Source: Selaginella moellendorffii
Taxonomy: Eukaryota; Streptophyta; Lycopodiopsida; Selaginellales; Selaginellaceae
Direction: 5' to 3'
Assembly (NCBI RefSeq): GCF_000143415.4
Contig: NW_003314295.1
Location: 1,347,923 to 1,411,922, forward strand
DNA: 64,000 nt
Part shown: positions 11,720 through 23,795 of the stretch, piece by piece
How positions within the stretch are numbered: the stretch's first letter is position 1
How the letters are laid out: each line of letters opens with the position of its first letter
Translations under genes and position numbers: made by a program
Notes under the pieces: model-generated
What the model was told of the DNA's origin: nothing
Database searches by the model: none
The model's input: the letters and a program-made list of their open reading frames with translations, nothing else

Positions 11720-12999
11720 TTACATGTTTTTCTTCGGGTCCAAGAGCTTCTTTTCATCCCAAAACGGGCATTTGGAGGCAGCCGCATGGTCCGACGTCCA
11801 CTTTCTGTTGCAAAGGTAGCAAAACTCGTACTTACACCTGAAAACCCCAGAGAAAAAGGTCAAGGGAATGATCAAACAATGGCTTACCGGCAAACAACGT
11901 GGTTGCAGCCCCGCGTCAGCTCGATCATGCTGCCGCACTGGCCGCACTGCTTCCACTTGTTCCTCGACGCCAGCTTGTAGAGCTTCACCCCGTCAAAGTC
12001 GCGCAGCACGGCCGGGACCTTCTCAAACTCGCGGCAGGACATGCCAAAGTGCCATGGCACCTTGCACTTGAGGCAGAAGCCATTGCCGCACGCGAGGCAT
12101 TTGACCATGAACGACGCACGAGCGTTGGATTGAGTCGTCGAAGTCGCCGAGGATGAAGGAAGGGAATCTGATGACGAAGGAATAGGAGCAGACGAGGTCC
12201 AAGCTGGAAGAGACGAAGAAGGCGAAGAGGGCGAAGAAGCTCTCCAAGAACTCTGGGAGCCTCTCCGAGGACTCTTGTTAGAGCTCTTGGAACAACTTTT
12301 TGGAGAACTCGAAGAACTTGAAGAGGATGGCACGGCGTCGAGCAGGCGCTTGTCCATGACTTCGGAGCACTCCTTGTAGGGGCAGTAGATCTTGAACTCC
12401 GCGGGAATGCTCTGCTCCACCCTGTTCTTCTCCAGCAGCTGGATGCTCTCCTTGGACAGCAGCTCGGTGCAAACTTCATAGTCCAGAACCGCGAGACAAT
12501 GCTCTGACGGGCATCGCACCTCCACAGCTCCTTCTTTCACCCTCACCTCCGCGTTGTGCCTCATGCACTGGATGCAGAACCTGTGCTCGCAGGGTTGCAC
12601 GGTCATCATCTCCTGCAGCGAAAGCCTGTCTTCGGTGCAAATTCGACAAGTTTCTCTGCGCATCCTTTGTTCTTCTTCTTGTTGTCGCTCCAGGACTTTG
12701 GCCAGCAGCACCGCATCGATCAGCTCCTCTCGGTTTTGGATCTCCCAGGCAGCAAACACTTCTTCGGCTCGGGAGGCTTCCATTACTTCAGCCAACTGCA
12801 GATCGAATGCGAGGTCGTAATCCTGAGTCAGATGACTATCCTCGTGATTGAAATCGGAATCCTGAGTCGGATGACTGTACTCATGATCGAAATCGTAATC
12901 CTGTGTCGGATGACTATACTCATGATTTGGCAGGGGGACTCCCGATTGGTATGACGAGCTGCCGCTACTCCCTGCGGAAACACTCTGCGAGCTACCCAT
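11720..12999 (-). CDS. RBR (RING-IBR-RING) E3 ubiquitin ligase
   Basis: An RBR ligase accepts ubiquitin from an E2 onto its own RING2 cysteine and passes it to substrate. Two exons (12999-11888, 11837-11720) give 409 residues. I chose the ATG at 12999; the codon at 13005 is TTG. The start MGSSQS fits an N-myristoylation signal (inference). Three near-identical 13-residue repeats (HEYSHPTQDYDFD type) follow, then a charged helix. RING1 is CRICTED...CEHRFCIQC; the IBR is split into CPYKECSEVM and CLACGNGFCLKC...H...C. RING2 is CGQC...GCNHVVC...CYLC, with the catalytic Cys in GCNH. A Ser-rich insert of about 70 residues sits inside the IBR, between its two zinc halves. Substrate unknown. Confidence 0.9.
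12810..12930. repeat. three 39-bp tandem repeats inside the RBR gene
   Basis: The DNA coding for the N-terminus of the RBR protein contains three tandem copies of a 39-bp unit in frame, differing by a few bases. They encode the acidic/His repeats HEYSHPTQDYDFD, HEYSHPTQDSDFN and HEDSHLTQDYDLA. Copy number may vary between alleles because the unit is in frame and similarity is high. Confidence 0.85.
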
Positions 13000-13339
13000 T
13001 CCCAACTATCCTACCATCGATCCAGCGTGTGCGCGCGAATTTGAAGCCCGAAAATCCAATGCCGTGTTGTGGACCTGTCCGCGAAGAAGCTTTTTAAATT
13101 TTACTGTTGTCTTCTCGCCTACAAGCTCCCAAGTTTGTACGTAGCTGGTTTGAAAAAACTCGTGGTAGGCCATGAAAAGCTTTTGATTTTCAAATTTTTT
13201 AGTTTATTCGAGGACCTGAAGCTAACAAGGAGAAGATCAGTCATTCTCACGCGAACGATCAGTCATTCTCACGAGCGTAGCTTCAAGGAAGAACTTGGTT
13301 TTGATCGAGCAATAGTTTACTTTTATCGATGGAAAGGTC

Positions 13340-15715
13340 TTAATCCTTGAGTGACGGTGGAATCCAAATGTAGCCATGAGTTCTCACGTAGCCTTGCTCT
13401 TCCGCGAGCTTGTCGGCCTCGGGCGGTCCCCTGCTTCCCTGCTTGTACGGAATTACCGGGATTTTTCCAGCTTCTATTCTCTCCAGCAATGGCGTGAATA
13501 CCTCCCACGAAAGCTGTCCGTTTGAACGAGTTAGGAAGTAATTCTGTACGGGGATAGTTACGCTTACCTGTAGTTCGTCCCTCCGAACAAAGTGTTGCTG
13601 ATCTCCGCGGATCCTGGAGGTTATAAATAAATACATGAGCGGAAAAGCGAAGACTCTGAAAGTTCTTCTTACGTGTCCAAAATCAAGCGCTCATAGGCTT
13701 CGGGAATAACCACGTCCTGGTAGCGTTGGCGGTAAGAGAGGTCTAGCTCACTTTGCGTTGCGGACATCTCCAGACCTGGCTGCTTCACCTGTGATCGAAA
13801 TTTTGGCAGATTAAGCTAAAGGTGGAGGAGCTAAAAAGGTTGAAACTTACCGTCAGCTTCATATACATGGCTTCTGAAGGTTGCAATCGCATGACAAACT
13901 CGTTTCGTCCCTGTTTTTTGCCTGTATATTTAAACGAAGTATCGTCTTTGAGTGAATAAAAACAGTGTCAGGGATCAGAGCTTACATTTGAAAATATCCC
14001 CCGGGACGTCTTTGAATTGGACACGAATCTCTGCCTTACGAGTATCCAAGGCTTTTCCAGCTTTTAGGATGAAAGGAACACCTTTTCACAAGAAAAGAGT
14101 TAGTACCGACAGAAGATTGCGAGTAAACTGCCATACCATCCCAACGCTCATTGTGGATTCGCAGCACCACCGAGGCGAATGTGGGTGTCAATGACTCATC
14201 GGAAACCGTGGGATCGTCTCTATAGCCTTCGTATTGTCCAATAACAACCTCGCTGTCTTGTATTGGTTGAATGGCTTGCAGAACCTGTGAGCTTTGAGAT
14301 TTATTCTGTGCGGAAATGTGATACAGTACCTTCACTTTCTCGTCGCGAACATGTTCAGGGCTCAAGGATAATGGTTTTTCCATTGCAACCAGACAAAGAA
14401 CCTGCCAAAGCATGTGCATTTAAGTGCCCGAAAGGGATACGCATGTATACCTGCATAAGATGATTTTGAATGATATCCCGAATGATGCTACGAAGAAAAT
14501 GAGAAGTTAACTCCATTTGGAGCGAAAAACTCTCCAGCTTTTACTTACCCATATTCGTCAAAGTAGCCACCGCGACCATCAGTTCCAAAATTCTCCTTGA
14601 ACACAATCTGCATGTATGCTATTTAGAACACTAGCGATGATTTGTCATTGTCACCCATACCTGGACGTTTGCAACATTATCACGATTCCAAAGTGGAACA
14701 AAAAAGCGATTTGCAAACCGCATCACAAGCTGGAGAACACGAGCTTATCAATGCGAATGACAACGACTGCAACCCTACCAAATTTTGGACGATCTCCTTT
14801 CCCAGATAATGGTCAATCCGGTACAGCTGCTCCTCCGAGAACAAACTCCCAAGCTGATCACTCAACTCTTCAGAGCTCTTTAGATCCTTGCCAAAAGGCT
14901 TCTCGATGACAATTCTAGTCCAGCCCCCTGAAATCAGATCATATATAAAGCCGAAAATCATGTGATCACGTACTTTTGTTCATGCAGTTTTTGTGTATCA
15001 TGCCCGCCACGAGGGGATAGACCGATGGAGGCAGCGCAAGATAGAAAAGTCGGCGAGGCGGCTCATCCTTCCCGGCTTCATAATCGGAAATAATCTTGTC
15101 AAGTTTTCTGAAGCTGTCGTCGTCGTCGTAAGCGCCAGAGATATACGTGCTCTAAAGTGATTGAATGATCGAAGTGTCACAATACATAAACGAGAAAAGG
15201 AGAAACATACCAGCTCGAGAAACTTGGTTACAAGATCAGCAGGATACTTTCCAGAGTCCGCCAAATGTCTACACAAGCGCGAAGAAAGCTTTATGAAGAA
15301 CAATACGAAAGCTAAGAAAGAACAATAATATCCTTACCCTCCAATTCGGCGATGGAAGTCTTCTTCGATGAGCTTCGATCTGGCATAGCCAAACAGTTTA
15401 ACTTGGTGCGATGGTAAAAACCCCTGCGGCATTGTCAATGAATCGAAAATCCCCTCATATTTGCTTCGAATCCTCACATACCTGGCAATAGAGATGGAAG
15501 AGCGCTGGGAACGTCTTCTTCTTCGCGAGATCCCCAGAAGCCCCCAAAATTATGATGGACAGGCAGCTCTCCGCCACAATCTTCTTCGATGCGCTCTTGG
15601 CGTGCTCCCCGGACCCCGCCGATTGCTCCTGGACTTGGATCGCTCCATCGCCGGCCGCTCCATCGGCCTTGGGATCGAGCAATTCCGGGATCGGCGCCGT
15701 CAAGGTAGGGCTCAT
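13340..15715 (-). CDS. G6PDH: glucose-6-phosphate 1-dehydrogenase, cytosolic type
   Basis: This enzyme catalyses the first step of the oxidative pentose phosphate pathway, making NADPH from glucose 6-phosphate. Fifteen small exons keep frame from ATG 15715 to TAA 13340: 15715-15482, 15423-15338, 15268-15211, 15151-14974, 14927-14779, 14729-14661, 14607-14549, 14487-14451, 14401-14330, 14284-14137, 14081-13986, 13921-13851, 13788-13673, 13613-13568, 13513-13340. The product is 530 residues. The NADP site is [18 protein letters not shown] (residues ~55-75). The active-site signature RIDHYLGKE is at ~222-230, with EKPFGKDL before it and [12 protein letters not shown] after. The N-terminus is short and acidic with no transit peptide, which with the length points to the cytosolic class. 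The loop between CMNK and GWTRI is about three residues shorter than is usual. Confidence 0.95.
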
Positions 15716-16193
15716 GCTTGCCGCCTCGCGCTACGAGAAAGAGAGGAGAATCAAATGTAGAGCGCCAAGGGTTGAGACCGCGAGGAATTCAGCGCTGACA
15801 ACGCCGTGATGCGATGTCTTACCGGATGAATCGAAGAGGGAATTGTGGCGCAACGAGGAGATCGCTGGCTTTGACACGCGCAAACTTTGCCCCTCCTGAA
15901 TGCACACAATATTTGCCTAGACCGAAAATGCCTGGGTTTTAAACGGGATAACCAGAAATGTTATTTTACCGCGGGTTAAAGCACCTACCATTCTTGTACA
16001 CGAAGAACAAGATAAATCTCTCGTCTCTTTCATTACTACCGAGTCTTTTTCTCTTTCTCTTCTTTCGGTGTTGTTTGATCGATCAAAATTTCTGGGCCCA
16101 GCGAGAAGCAGCAGCGTGATCACGATCTTCACGAATTTGAGCTGACGATACCAGAAAGACTCCTGAAATAATCATAATAAAAAATCACCTCTC
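15716..16193. promoter_or_regulatory. G6PDH upstream region / PIE1 3' flank
   Basis: This 478-bp gap separates the G6PDH start from the PIE1 stop, both on the minus strand. On the coding strand it holds A/G-rich runs (16030-16075) likely to lie in the G6PDH leader or core promoter. I see no TATA box placed well enough to call, and no separate gene. Confidence 0.4.
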
Positions 16194-19100
16194 TCACTCG
16201 CTCACACCTTTGTTCTTGGCCGCCGCCGCTGGCTTGCGATGATAGCTCGCCTCCTCGGATGCCGGGGCTTGAGCTAGCCTGGAGCTGGAAACGGTGGAGT
16301 CCGGCCGCCAGTACTGAGCAAATGGATAATTCGCTCCTCCTGCTGCTGCTGCTGCTGCGGTTGATCCTGCTGCTGCTGCTGCCACCGCTGTGGATTTGGC
16401 ACTGCTCGACGGCCTCGCGAGCTGGATACTCGATGAGCTTGACGGCTTCGTTGCTACGTGATGAACTCTGGAAGCTCCAGTGGTTGTAAACACTGCCGTC
16501 GGTGGTGGTTTCTTCAGGTTGGCTGGCTTTATCTGGCTGGGAGACACACTCGTCTTCATCTCCACTGGTCTTATCTCGATCATCCCGTTCGGCTTGGAGA
16601 CTGGCTGCAGCCGGGGCTGCTTGCCCGGCCTCTGGAGCTTGGCGACATCGGTCGGAGGTTGCTGGCGTTTCACTGGAGGGTTGTTTTGGCTCGGCGTTGG
16701 CTTGGGAACTACAGAGATCGCTGCTGCTGCCCAAATTGAAGGTGTCATCTGTGATGCTAGCCTGTGCATGAGTAAAGTTAGAATTTTAGAGCTCACAATT
16801 CTTGTGTAGGTACCTGAAGCGGGTTTCACAGACGAGCGACCGGATACTCGAGCTGGACGGTGGTTCGGCGGTCTTTGGTTCCCCTGGTCTGAGCGTTACG
16901 TTCACAGGCCGGAAGTCCTCCATCTCTTCTGGGTCGGAAAAACTGAGAGACAATTCCAGCGGAGGTTGGCTCTCGACGTCTCCATTGTCGTTGTTGTCGC
17001 TGGCAGTATTGTTCTTCACGGCCTTGCAAGCAGAATTCTCAGGCATCTTTCCATTGTCACTGGCAGTCGTCTGAGATAGAGCCTCCGCTACCAGCGCGTG
17101 CCCCTGCTTGTGAGAAGCCTGCCGCAACGGTGGCTTCAAGCAACCTTGACAGAGATTTGCCAGGGAGACGAACGGAAGGTTTCGGGGATGTCCAACGTTA
17201 CTCACGAAACCGTTCCTCGACTTTGCGGACCCCTTGTAAGAGTCTTTCACACTCTGGACTGTAGCGAAGTGTCTCTGTAGCAACACCTCCTTGTCAGGAA
17301 CTCGCTGTACTAGCTCTAACAAGCGCTTTGTGTCTTCCTGCATCAACCAAAGCAAAACAAGACCAATTTTTCAGCTGCAGAATGAAACGAAAGCGTAACA
17401 CATACCTCTGTCACCTTGATAACAGCCCCAGATAGTAATCTCTCGCTGCTCACCCCCCCGCAAATGGTACCAGCGTTCTCGACTACGAGCTGCCTAAATC
17501 TATCTTTACACTTAACAGGGTGCCTGTGCCGACCTCTATACACTCCGCCGTCTGGCATTCCTTCTAAGGCATCGCTAGCCAGAAGCCAATTTCCACCATA
17601 CTCGTGCACTACAGCGCACAGGACCTCGTCCTCCTCGGGCATCCAGTCTGTGTGATGATCCTTGGCCTTGAGTGCTTCCTTTCTTCGGTCTCTTTCCAGC
17701 AAGATGACTGGGCTCTTCCTTGCGGTCGTGCAAATAGTTAGCTTGCCACCAAACCTAGGCCTGAAGTACTCTGTCCTGCTATCCTCCTTCCTAAACCTTT
17801 TGTTCTCGCCGCCCTCCTCTTCAAAAAACCTCGAAAACTTGCGCTTTCGTTGAAAAGGCGTGCGTAGAGAGTTATCCCACTGCATGTCGTACTCTCCCTC
17901 GTCGGACGCAATGGAGAGTACCTCATCAGCTTCGTCGGCATCAATGTGATCATCTGCTCCCGCGTCTTCCTCGGAACAAAAATTGTACTCCTCTACACTG
18001 CTTCTTTCTAGAGATTTCAGTTTCTTCTTCTTTGGTCTCTTCTGCTGCTTCTCGCCCTCAATCAGCCTGAAAGAAAAGTAAAGACTAGATTCAGATATCA
18101 AAGAATGTAGAATTACCTGTCAGCCTCTTGGAGCTCCTCGTCGTGCATCGCGTCCCATTGTGCTTGTAAGAGTTCCTGTATACCTTGTTAAATAAACATA
18201 CGGAAATGAAAAAATAAAAACGAAACCTGTTGCTGCGTCAAGACTTCTACTTGCTGCCTATAAGCTGCATCGGCATTAGAAGTATCCCAACCTGCCAGAA
18301 CAAAGTTAACACGGCTTATAACTTTGGACGATGCAAATACGTACTCTCGTAAAGAAGTGGTTCATCATCCTCGTCAATATCCGCCTCCTGTTCTTCCTTG
18401 AGTTTCTCTATTTGTTCCAATTCCCACTCCTTTTCCTCGTAGGTTACTTGTGTTTCCAAAGCGCTGGTATCGATGATTGGATTCCAGAGGTCCAAAAACT
18501 GAATCGCGTATCTCTCGATTGGCTTGAGTTGGTCTTCAAAGTTATTGCCCTGACCTGATGCTGCTGCTGCGGCCGCAAGCTGCTTCACATCAGCAAGCAT
18601 GTCCATCTCCTCCTCGGCATCCAGAAGGAGCGGTTGAGGTTCCTTAAGCTCTGGTAACGACGGCGTTCCAGCAGTCTCAAATTCCGGTGACGGAACTTTG
18701 GTCTCGGAAACCTTTCCATCCTCCAAGTCGTCGGCACATTCGTCCTCCTCCACGCTTACATCTTCAGCAAACTCCTGATTCTCCGCGGCCTCTTCCAGCT
18801 CCACCTTTTTCATAGCCATGTAGTCGGCCTCGTCTTCGGCACTTTTGAGTGCCGCATCTACGTCGGCATTAGAAAGCGGCTGGTCGGCACGCTTTGTAGT
18901 GTTCACACCGGACAGGAGTTCCATGGGATCAAGCTTCTTGAAAAACTCAGTGTTGTAGCCACCACTCTGGATGACCAAATTGTCGAGGAAACGCTTCTGA
19001 TTGGCCTTTTTCAAAATGTTCTCCTCGATGGTACTCTCGCTAACCAGCCTGTATATGTGAACTTCACGCGTCTGGCCGATGCGATGACACCTATCCTGAG

Positions 19101-22100
19101 CCTGTTGATCCATCGCAGGATTCCAATCACTGTCATAAAATATGACTGTATCGGCGCCAACCAAGTTGATCCCAACGCCTCCGCTTCTCGTCGACAGGAT
19201 GAACAAGAAGATCTTCGGGTTCGTGTTGAATCGTTGCATGAGAATTTGCCGCTGTTCAGGTTTGGTAGAGCCGTCGAGCCTCATGTAGTTGTAGCCGTAG
19301 AGGTTGATAAAACTCTCCAAGATGTCGAGCATCTTTGTCATTTGCGTGAAGATCAGCGCCCTGTGACCTTCCGATTTCAGCCGCCGCAGTAGAACTGAAA
19401 GCTGCTGGAGCTTCCCACAATCGAACTGGAGGAGCCTCCTATCCGGGAAAAACAGTTGCTGCCGCACAATGACCGGACGTAGCGGTGCCACCAAGTCACT
19501 CATCACCGCAAGTTGATTGCTCGGGAAGTCATGTCTCAAGATTGAGGAGGCAGACTGTCTGCTGCACCAAATAAGCGGCGGAGGAGCCCGAGCTGCTGGT
19601 ATGACGAATACAAAAGCCTGTAGCAGATCCAGGAGACTTTCGCACCATGAAGATGGAAGCTTCACCACCTCGGCTATCGCTGAAGGGAACGTCAAGTAAC
19701 GAGAAGGATCTGACTGTATGGAATGAATACCATAAACAGGGTGCTCCACCTCGACGTGCTTCGCCAGCCCACGACCATATACCACATGCCTGCTGCATCG
19801 CAGCATATTGAGCCACCCAAATTGTCGAGCCTTTTCTCTTCTCCTCTTCAGTCTCTGCGCTGCCAAAGCCGCTTGAATCTCTTCGAAAATGTTCTGCGGT
19901 TCAGTCACCTGTTCCTGTTCGTTCCAGCTATCTTCACCACTGGTGGCAATCTCTTCAATGAGAGGCGTTGGCGTAGCAAGTTCAGCGAGCTCCGATGGTT
20001 CCCAGGCCTCCATGTCTTCCGACAGGAGATAGTTCAACACTTCGAGGTTCACTGTCGAAAAAGGCTTCTGTTGGACGGCCGTGCACAGCTCCGAGCACAT
20101 CTGAAGCTGGAGGCCCGGCATGTCGAACGAAGACACGATTGGTCTGCTCTCAAACAAGTCGGGATGATTGCAGACCTTGCGCAACTGCATCAGGACGTTG
20201 ATGAGTCCTAAGAAGTTGCCGCCCGACAGAGTTGCTTGTGTATCAGAACTGGCCATGAAGTCCTCGTAGAGATTGCGTTGCCGCTTCGAGAGCCTGCATG
20301 GCACTACATGCTCGTGCTTCCCCGGGAGCTGCTTCTCAACGTCGCGCTTCAAGCGCCTCAGGATGAAAGGTCTCAGCACATTATGCAGCCGATCCACCAC
20401 GTCCTGGTTTACTTTGTCCTGGCCTTCCACCATCCCGCTGATAGGATTGCTGAACCAGTCTCGAAACTCTTGATGCGACTGGAAAACGTGTGGCATCAGG
20501 AAGTGCATCAAGGACCACAGCTCCATCAAATCGTTCTGGAGAGGAGTTCCCGTCAGAAGGATCCTTCTCTTGGAGTTGAAGTTCAACAGCATCTGCCAGC
20601 GTTGAGATTTCCAGTTTTTTATAAGGTGCGCTTCGTCGAGAATGAGATACTTCCACTTCTTCCGTTTGAAGGCCTTCGCGTCCTGGATAACCAGCCTGTA
20701 TGTCGTGATGCAGACATGGAAGGAGTTCGCCTTCGACCACCCTTGCCGCTTTATCTTGCGCTCTTTTGCGTTGCCGAAGTACGTTAGGACCTTGAAAGCG
20801 GGACACCACTTCATGAACTCTGTTTCCCAGTTGAGCATCACGCTTGTCGGCACCACTATCAAATGAGGTCCCCAAATGCCTTTCTCACAAGCCAAGTGAG
20901 CTAACAAGGCAATTGTCATGATCGTCTTGCCAAGGCCCATCTCGTCTGCCAGAATTCCGTTCAGCCGCTTCTCGTACATGGTGACCAGCCAGTCCAGTCC
21001 TATGTGCTGATACTCCCGCAAAGAATGCTTCAGCAAGAAGGGAATCTTGGTCCTCACTCTTGTCGTAGAAAATGTGTATCCTGTTGGCTGTGCAGACAGG
21101 GCAGCAGCAGCAGCGTCGTCAAGCTCCTTCCTACCGGTCTTCCCAGATCCCTCCACTCTACTACTATCATCTAAACCAGCTCTTTTTCTCATGCGTTCCC
21201 CTCTTTGTTGAGCAGCTCGGGCTACATTAGCCAGCACTTCCGCCTCCTGCTCCGTGCCATAAAAAATCTTGCTTTCTCCTGTAGCTTTTGATCTACCCGT
21301 ACTCTTGATGATCAATAACGAACTTCGACCGCTAGTACTAGGTTCGCCCATTCTCTCTTTAGCCTCATCGGAGCTATCAGAAGGCGCGTCACTAGCACCG
21401 CCCTTCTCGTCTCCTGAGCTCTCGGCACCCTCCTGCATCAAGGTATATAAGCTACTGTGTGCACTCTAAAGTAGAACTTACCGCACGGTATCGAGACAAA
21501 AGCTCTGAAACGGGCAACTCATTTTCCATCTTCAGTTGCTCAAGCTTCAATACCATGCAACATTCCATTAGTCAGAGCGAAAAAACACTTGAAAAAGTAC
21601 CGTACCTCAAGGTTAACGTCTTTGTTCTCTGCCATCGCTAGTTTTTCCTCTTCGTCGAAAGTCCTTTCGTCGTCCTACAATCAGAAAGTGATTTAAGGAA
21701 GAATAATCTTCCAAAATTTACCTCCTCTGACGCATATGCGGTATGAGGATCGTATTCCTCGTCATCCTGCATAAGAAATTCCAACTTCAATAAGAATGCG
21801 TTCCCTCAAGCCTCTACAGGCTGCCTAAATGATGGGTATCTTACCAATTCTTTATCTGGGTCGGCGTCGGAGGTACTTCTCTCTTCCTCGCTATTGTCAC
21901 CTTTGAAAGACAACCGTTGGTGAAAAACAAGAAAACAGTAACATAGCTGATGACGAAACCTTTTGCATATAGACCAACAAGCTCCTCTATTGGCAGCTCG
22001 CTCTCCCTCTGAAGCGCATTCAGTTCTTCCTTGCGCTCGTCTTCGGTGATCAGCGCTTCGTCGGCTTCGAGAGTGGCCTCGTCATCCTGCTACACCGTTT

Positions 22101-23379
22101 GTGTTAGAAAAATTATAATCGTCAGAACGAACTGCGTTAACCTCTTCTTCCATTTGGTCACATGTGAAATCTTTGTCAGTAGAAGGCTCATTTGCAGCGT
22201 CCAGCAAATCTCCAGTGTCCTGAGTTTTCTGGTCTTCGTTGTTCTCAGGAAGGCCTGACAGGTTAACTGCTAACATAGAAGAGTATCTGAATAAAATGTG
22301 CAATCAGCGAACTTAGAAGCACAAGGGCACGATTGAGCGTACCTTTCCGTTTGCCCAAGTAAGAAATTTAAATGCTTGTCCAGGGCTTTCTTCTTCTTCT
22401 GTTCAACAGCAAGTTGATGCTTGTAGACGACCTGGACGACAATACGTCATAAGAGAGCATTTAGAAAATTATCTTACCAGCTTTTCGATCTTCACCCAGA
22501 ACTTCTTAACTTCTTTCGCTATGCTGCTCGCGATTCTTCGGATACGCTGCTCTTCACCCTACAGTTTCCAGCCTTAAGACAACGGCAGCACAGAGCGCAA
22601 AGCAAACCTTGAGCCGACGCATGCCTTTGCTTTCCTCTTCCGATTTCGCCTTTGCAACTTTCATGGCAACTCTCTTTGCTTGAGCCACCTTCCATTTCCT
22701 CTCCTTATCAAAGTCCTACACTCAAAACATTCGTCTTAATAGCTCTATGGAGAAGACGATGACATACCTTGGAAAGCCAGACCATCTCCTCAAGAACGTA
22801 GTCCCAGTGACTCTTCGCATGCGTGGGCTCTTTCCACTTCGATGGTGCTCTTCGCTTCACTTGCTCGAGAGCCTAAGAATGAAAGAAGAAGAAATCGAGC
22901 AAGTAAGCAATGCACTGGACACTCCATGCAAATACCGATGCATGTACCTCTTGCCTTGTCCAAATCTCCTCAGCTCGGCTTAAAACCGAGTCCTCGTACG
23001 CGAGCTCCTCTTCCTCATTTAAAAACCTCACGGAATCCTTTTGAGGCGTTTCATCCAAGACCTTTGCCTCTGTCGCCACAACGCATAGCTCCTGCGTCTT
23101 CCCAGCGTCCGATTGGAGCGGCTCCAATTTCGACGGAGTGACAGCCCCCTTTCCTGCATTTAGCTTGGATTCCTCGCTCGCGAGACCGAGCTTAGAATCA
23201 CCTGGAGCCTTCTCCTGCCCTACACTGTCCTCGACGAGCCTTTTATCACCTGGGAGCTTCCCATTTGACCTCGCATCGTCGGCCCCTGGACTGGACACCT
23301 CTTCTTTGGCCGATTTGGAGCGATTCCGGCGGCCATAGCACCTTAGCTGTGGCTTGGCAGCCGCGCCTCCAGCTTCCAT
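16194..23379 (-). CDS. PIE1: SWR1-complex Snf2 ATPase, PIE1 orthologue
   Basis: PIE1 is the catalytic ATPase of the plant SWR1 complex, which swaps H2A for H2A.Z in nucleosomes. Seventeen exons read in frame to 2,094 residues, near the ~2,050 of Arabidopsis PIE1: 23379-22948, 22872-22768, 22715-22608, 22558-22478, 22431-22343, 22286-22142, 22086-21960, 21900-21845, 21766-21722, 21674-21606, 21544-21482, 21432-18345, 18291-18227, 18175-18117, 18066-17406, 17337-16814, 16761-16194. An HSA domain (KWKEPTHAKSHWDYVLEEM, ~145-240) is followed by acidic linkers. The Snf2 core has DEMGLGKT (~603), DEAHLIKN and TGTPLQND; after the long SWR1-type insertion come STRSGGVGINL and QAQDRCHRIGQT. A SANT domain (WMPEEDEVLCAVVHEYGGNW) lies in exon 15. 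The C-terminus is Ala/Ser/Gln-rich. Exon 12 alone is 3,088 nt. All catalytic motifs are intact. Confidence 0.95.
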
Positions 23380-23795
23380 CTAAGAATGTAAATCCCTACT
23401 CTTGTCAGCTTCATCCAGCCGCCGCCCCTAGCGTCGCGCGCCCTGCCGCCTCCAGAAAGAACATCCACAAACCCCCTCCCGCTATCCCCCGGCTTAGGGC
23501 TTCCCCCAGCGAAGGCACAACAAAGGATGTTTATCAGTTTTAGTTTTTTCCAGCGTTCATGGTTGGGGAAGAAGAAAGACCTTTTCGGACGGCAAATCTG
23601 GCCATGGCCCAATCTACCGAGTACGAAACTGGAACAATCGCGTCCGTTGGCATGCCGACGGTCCAGATCATCTCATTTCTTGCAAGGTTTTAGGTCTAAT
23701 AATGTGAGTATTGATCGATTCGTACTAACGACAAATTCGAAAATGCCACCGGGTATTATGATCATAGCTTAGGGCAGGCAGATTATCAGAGAGCT
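23380..23795. promoter_or_regulatory. shared divergent promoter of PIE1 and NAGLU
   Basis: Only 416 bp separate the start codons of PIE1 (minus) and the acetylglucosaminidase (plus), so both core promoters and leaders must fit here. The PIE1 side is C-rich, the NAGLU side more AT-rich. No element is clear enough to name. Confidence 0.55.

Noticed and set aside
20381-20875. Antisense open frames inside PIE1 (both strands, several)
   Set aside because: They are shadows of the long 3,088-nt exon that encodes the Snf2 core.
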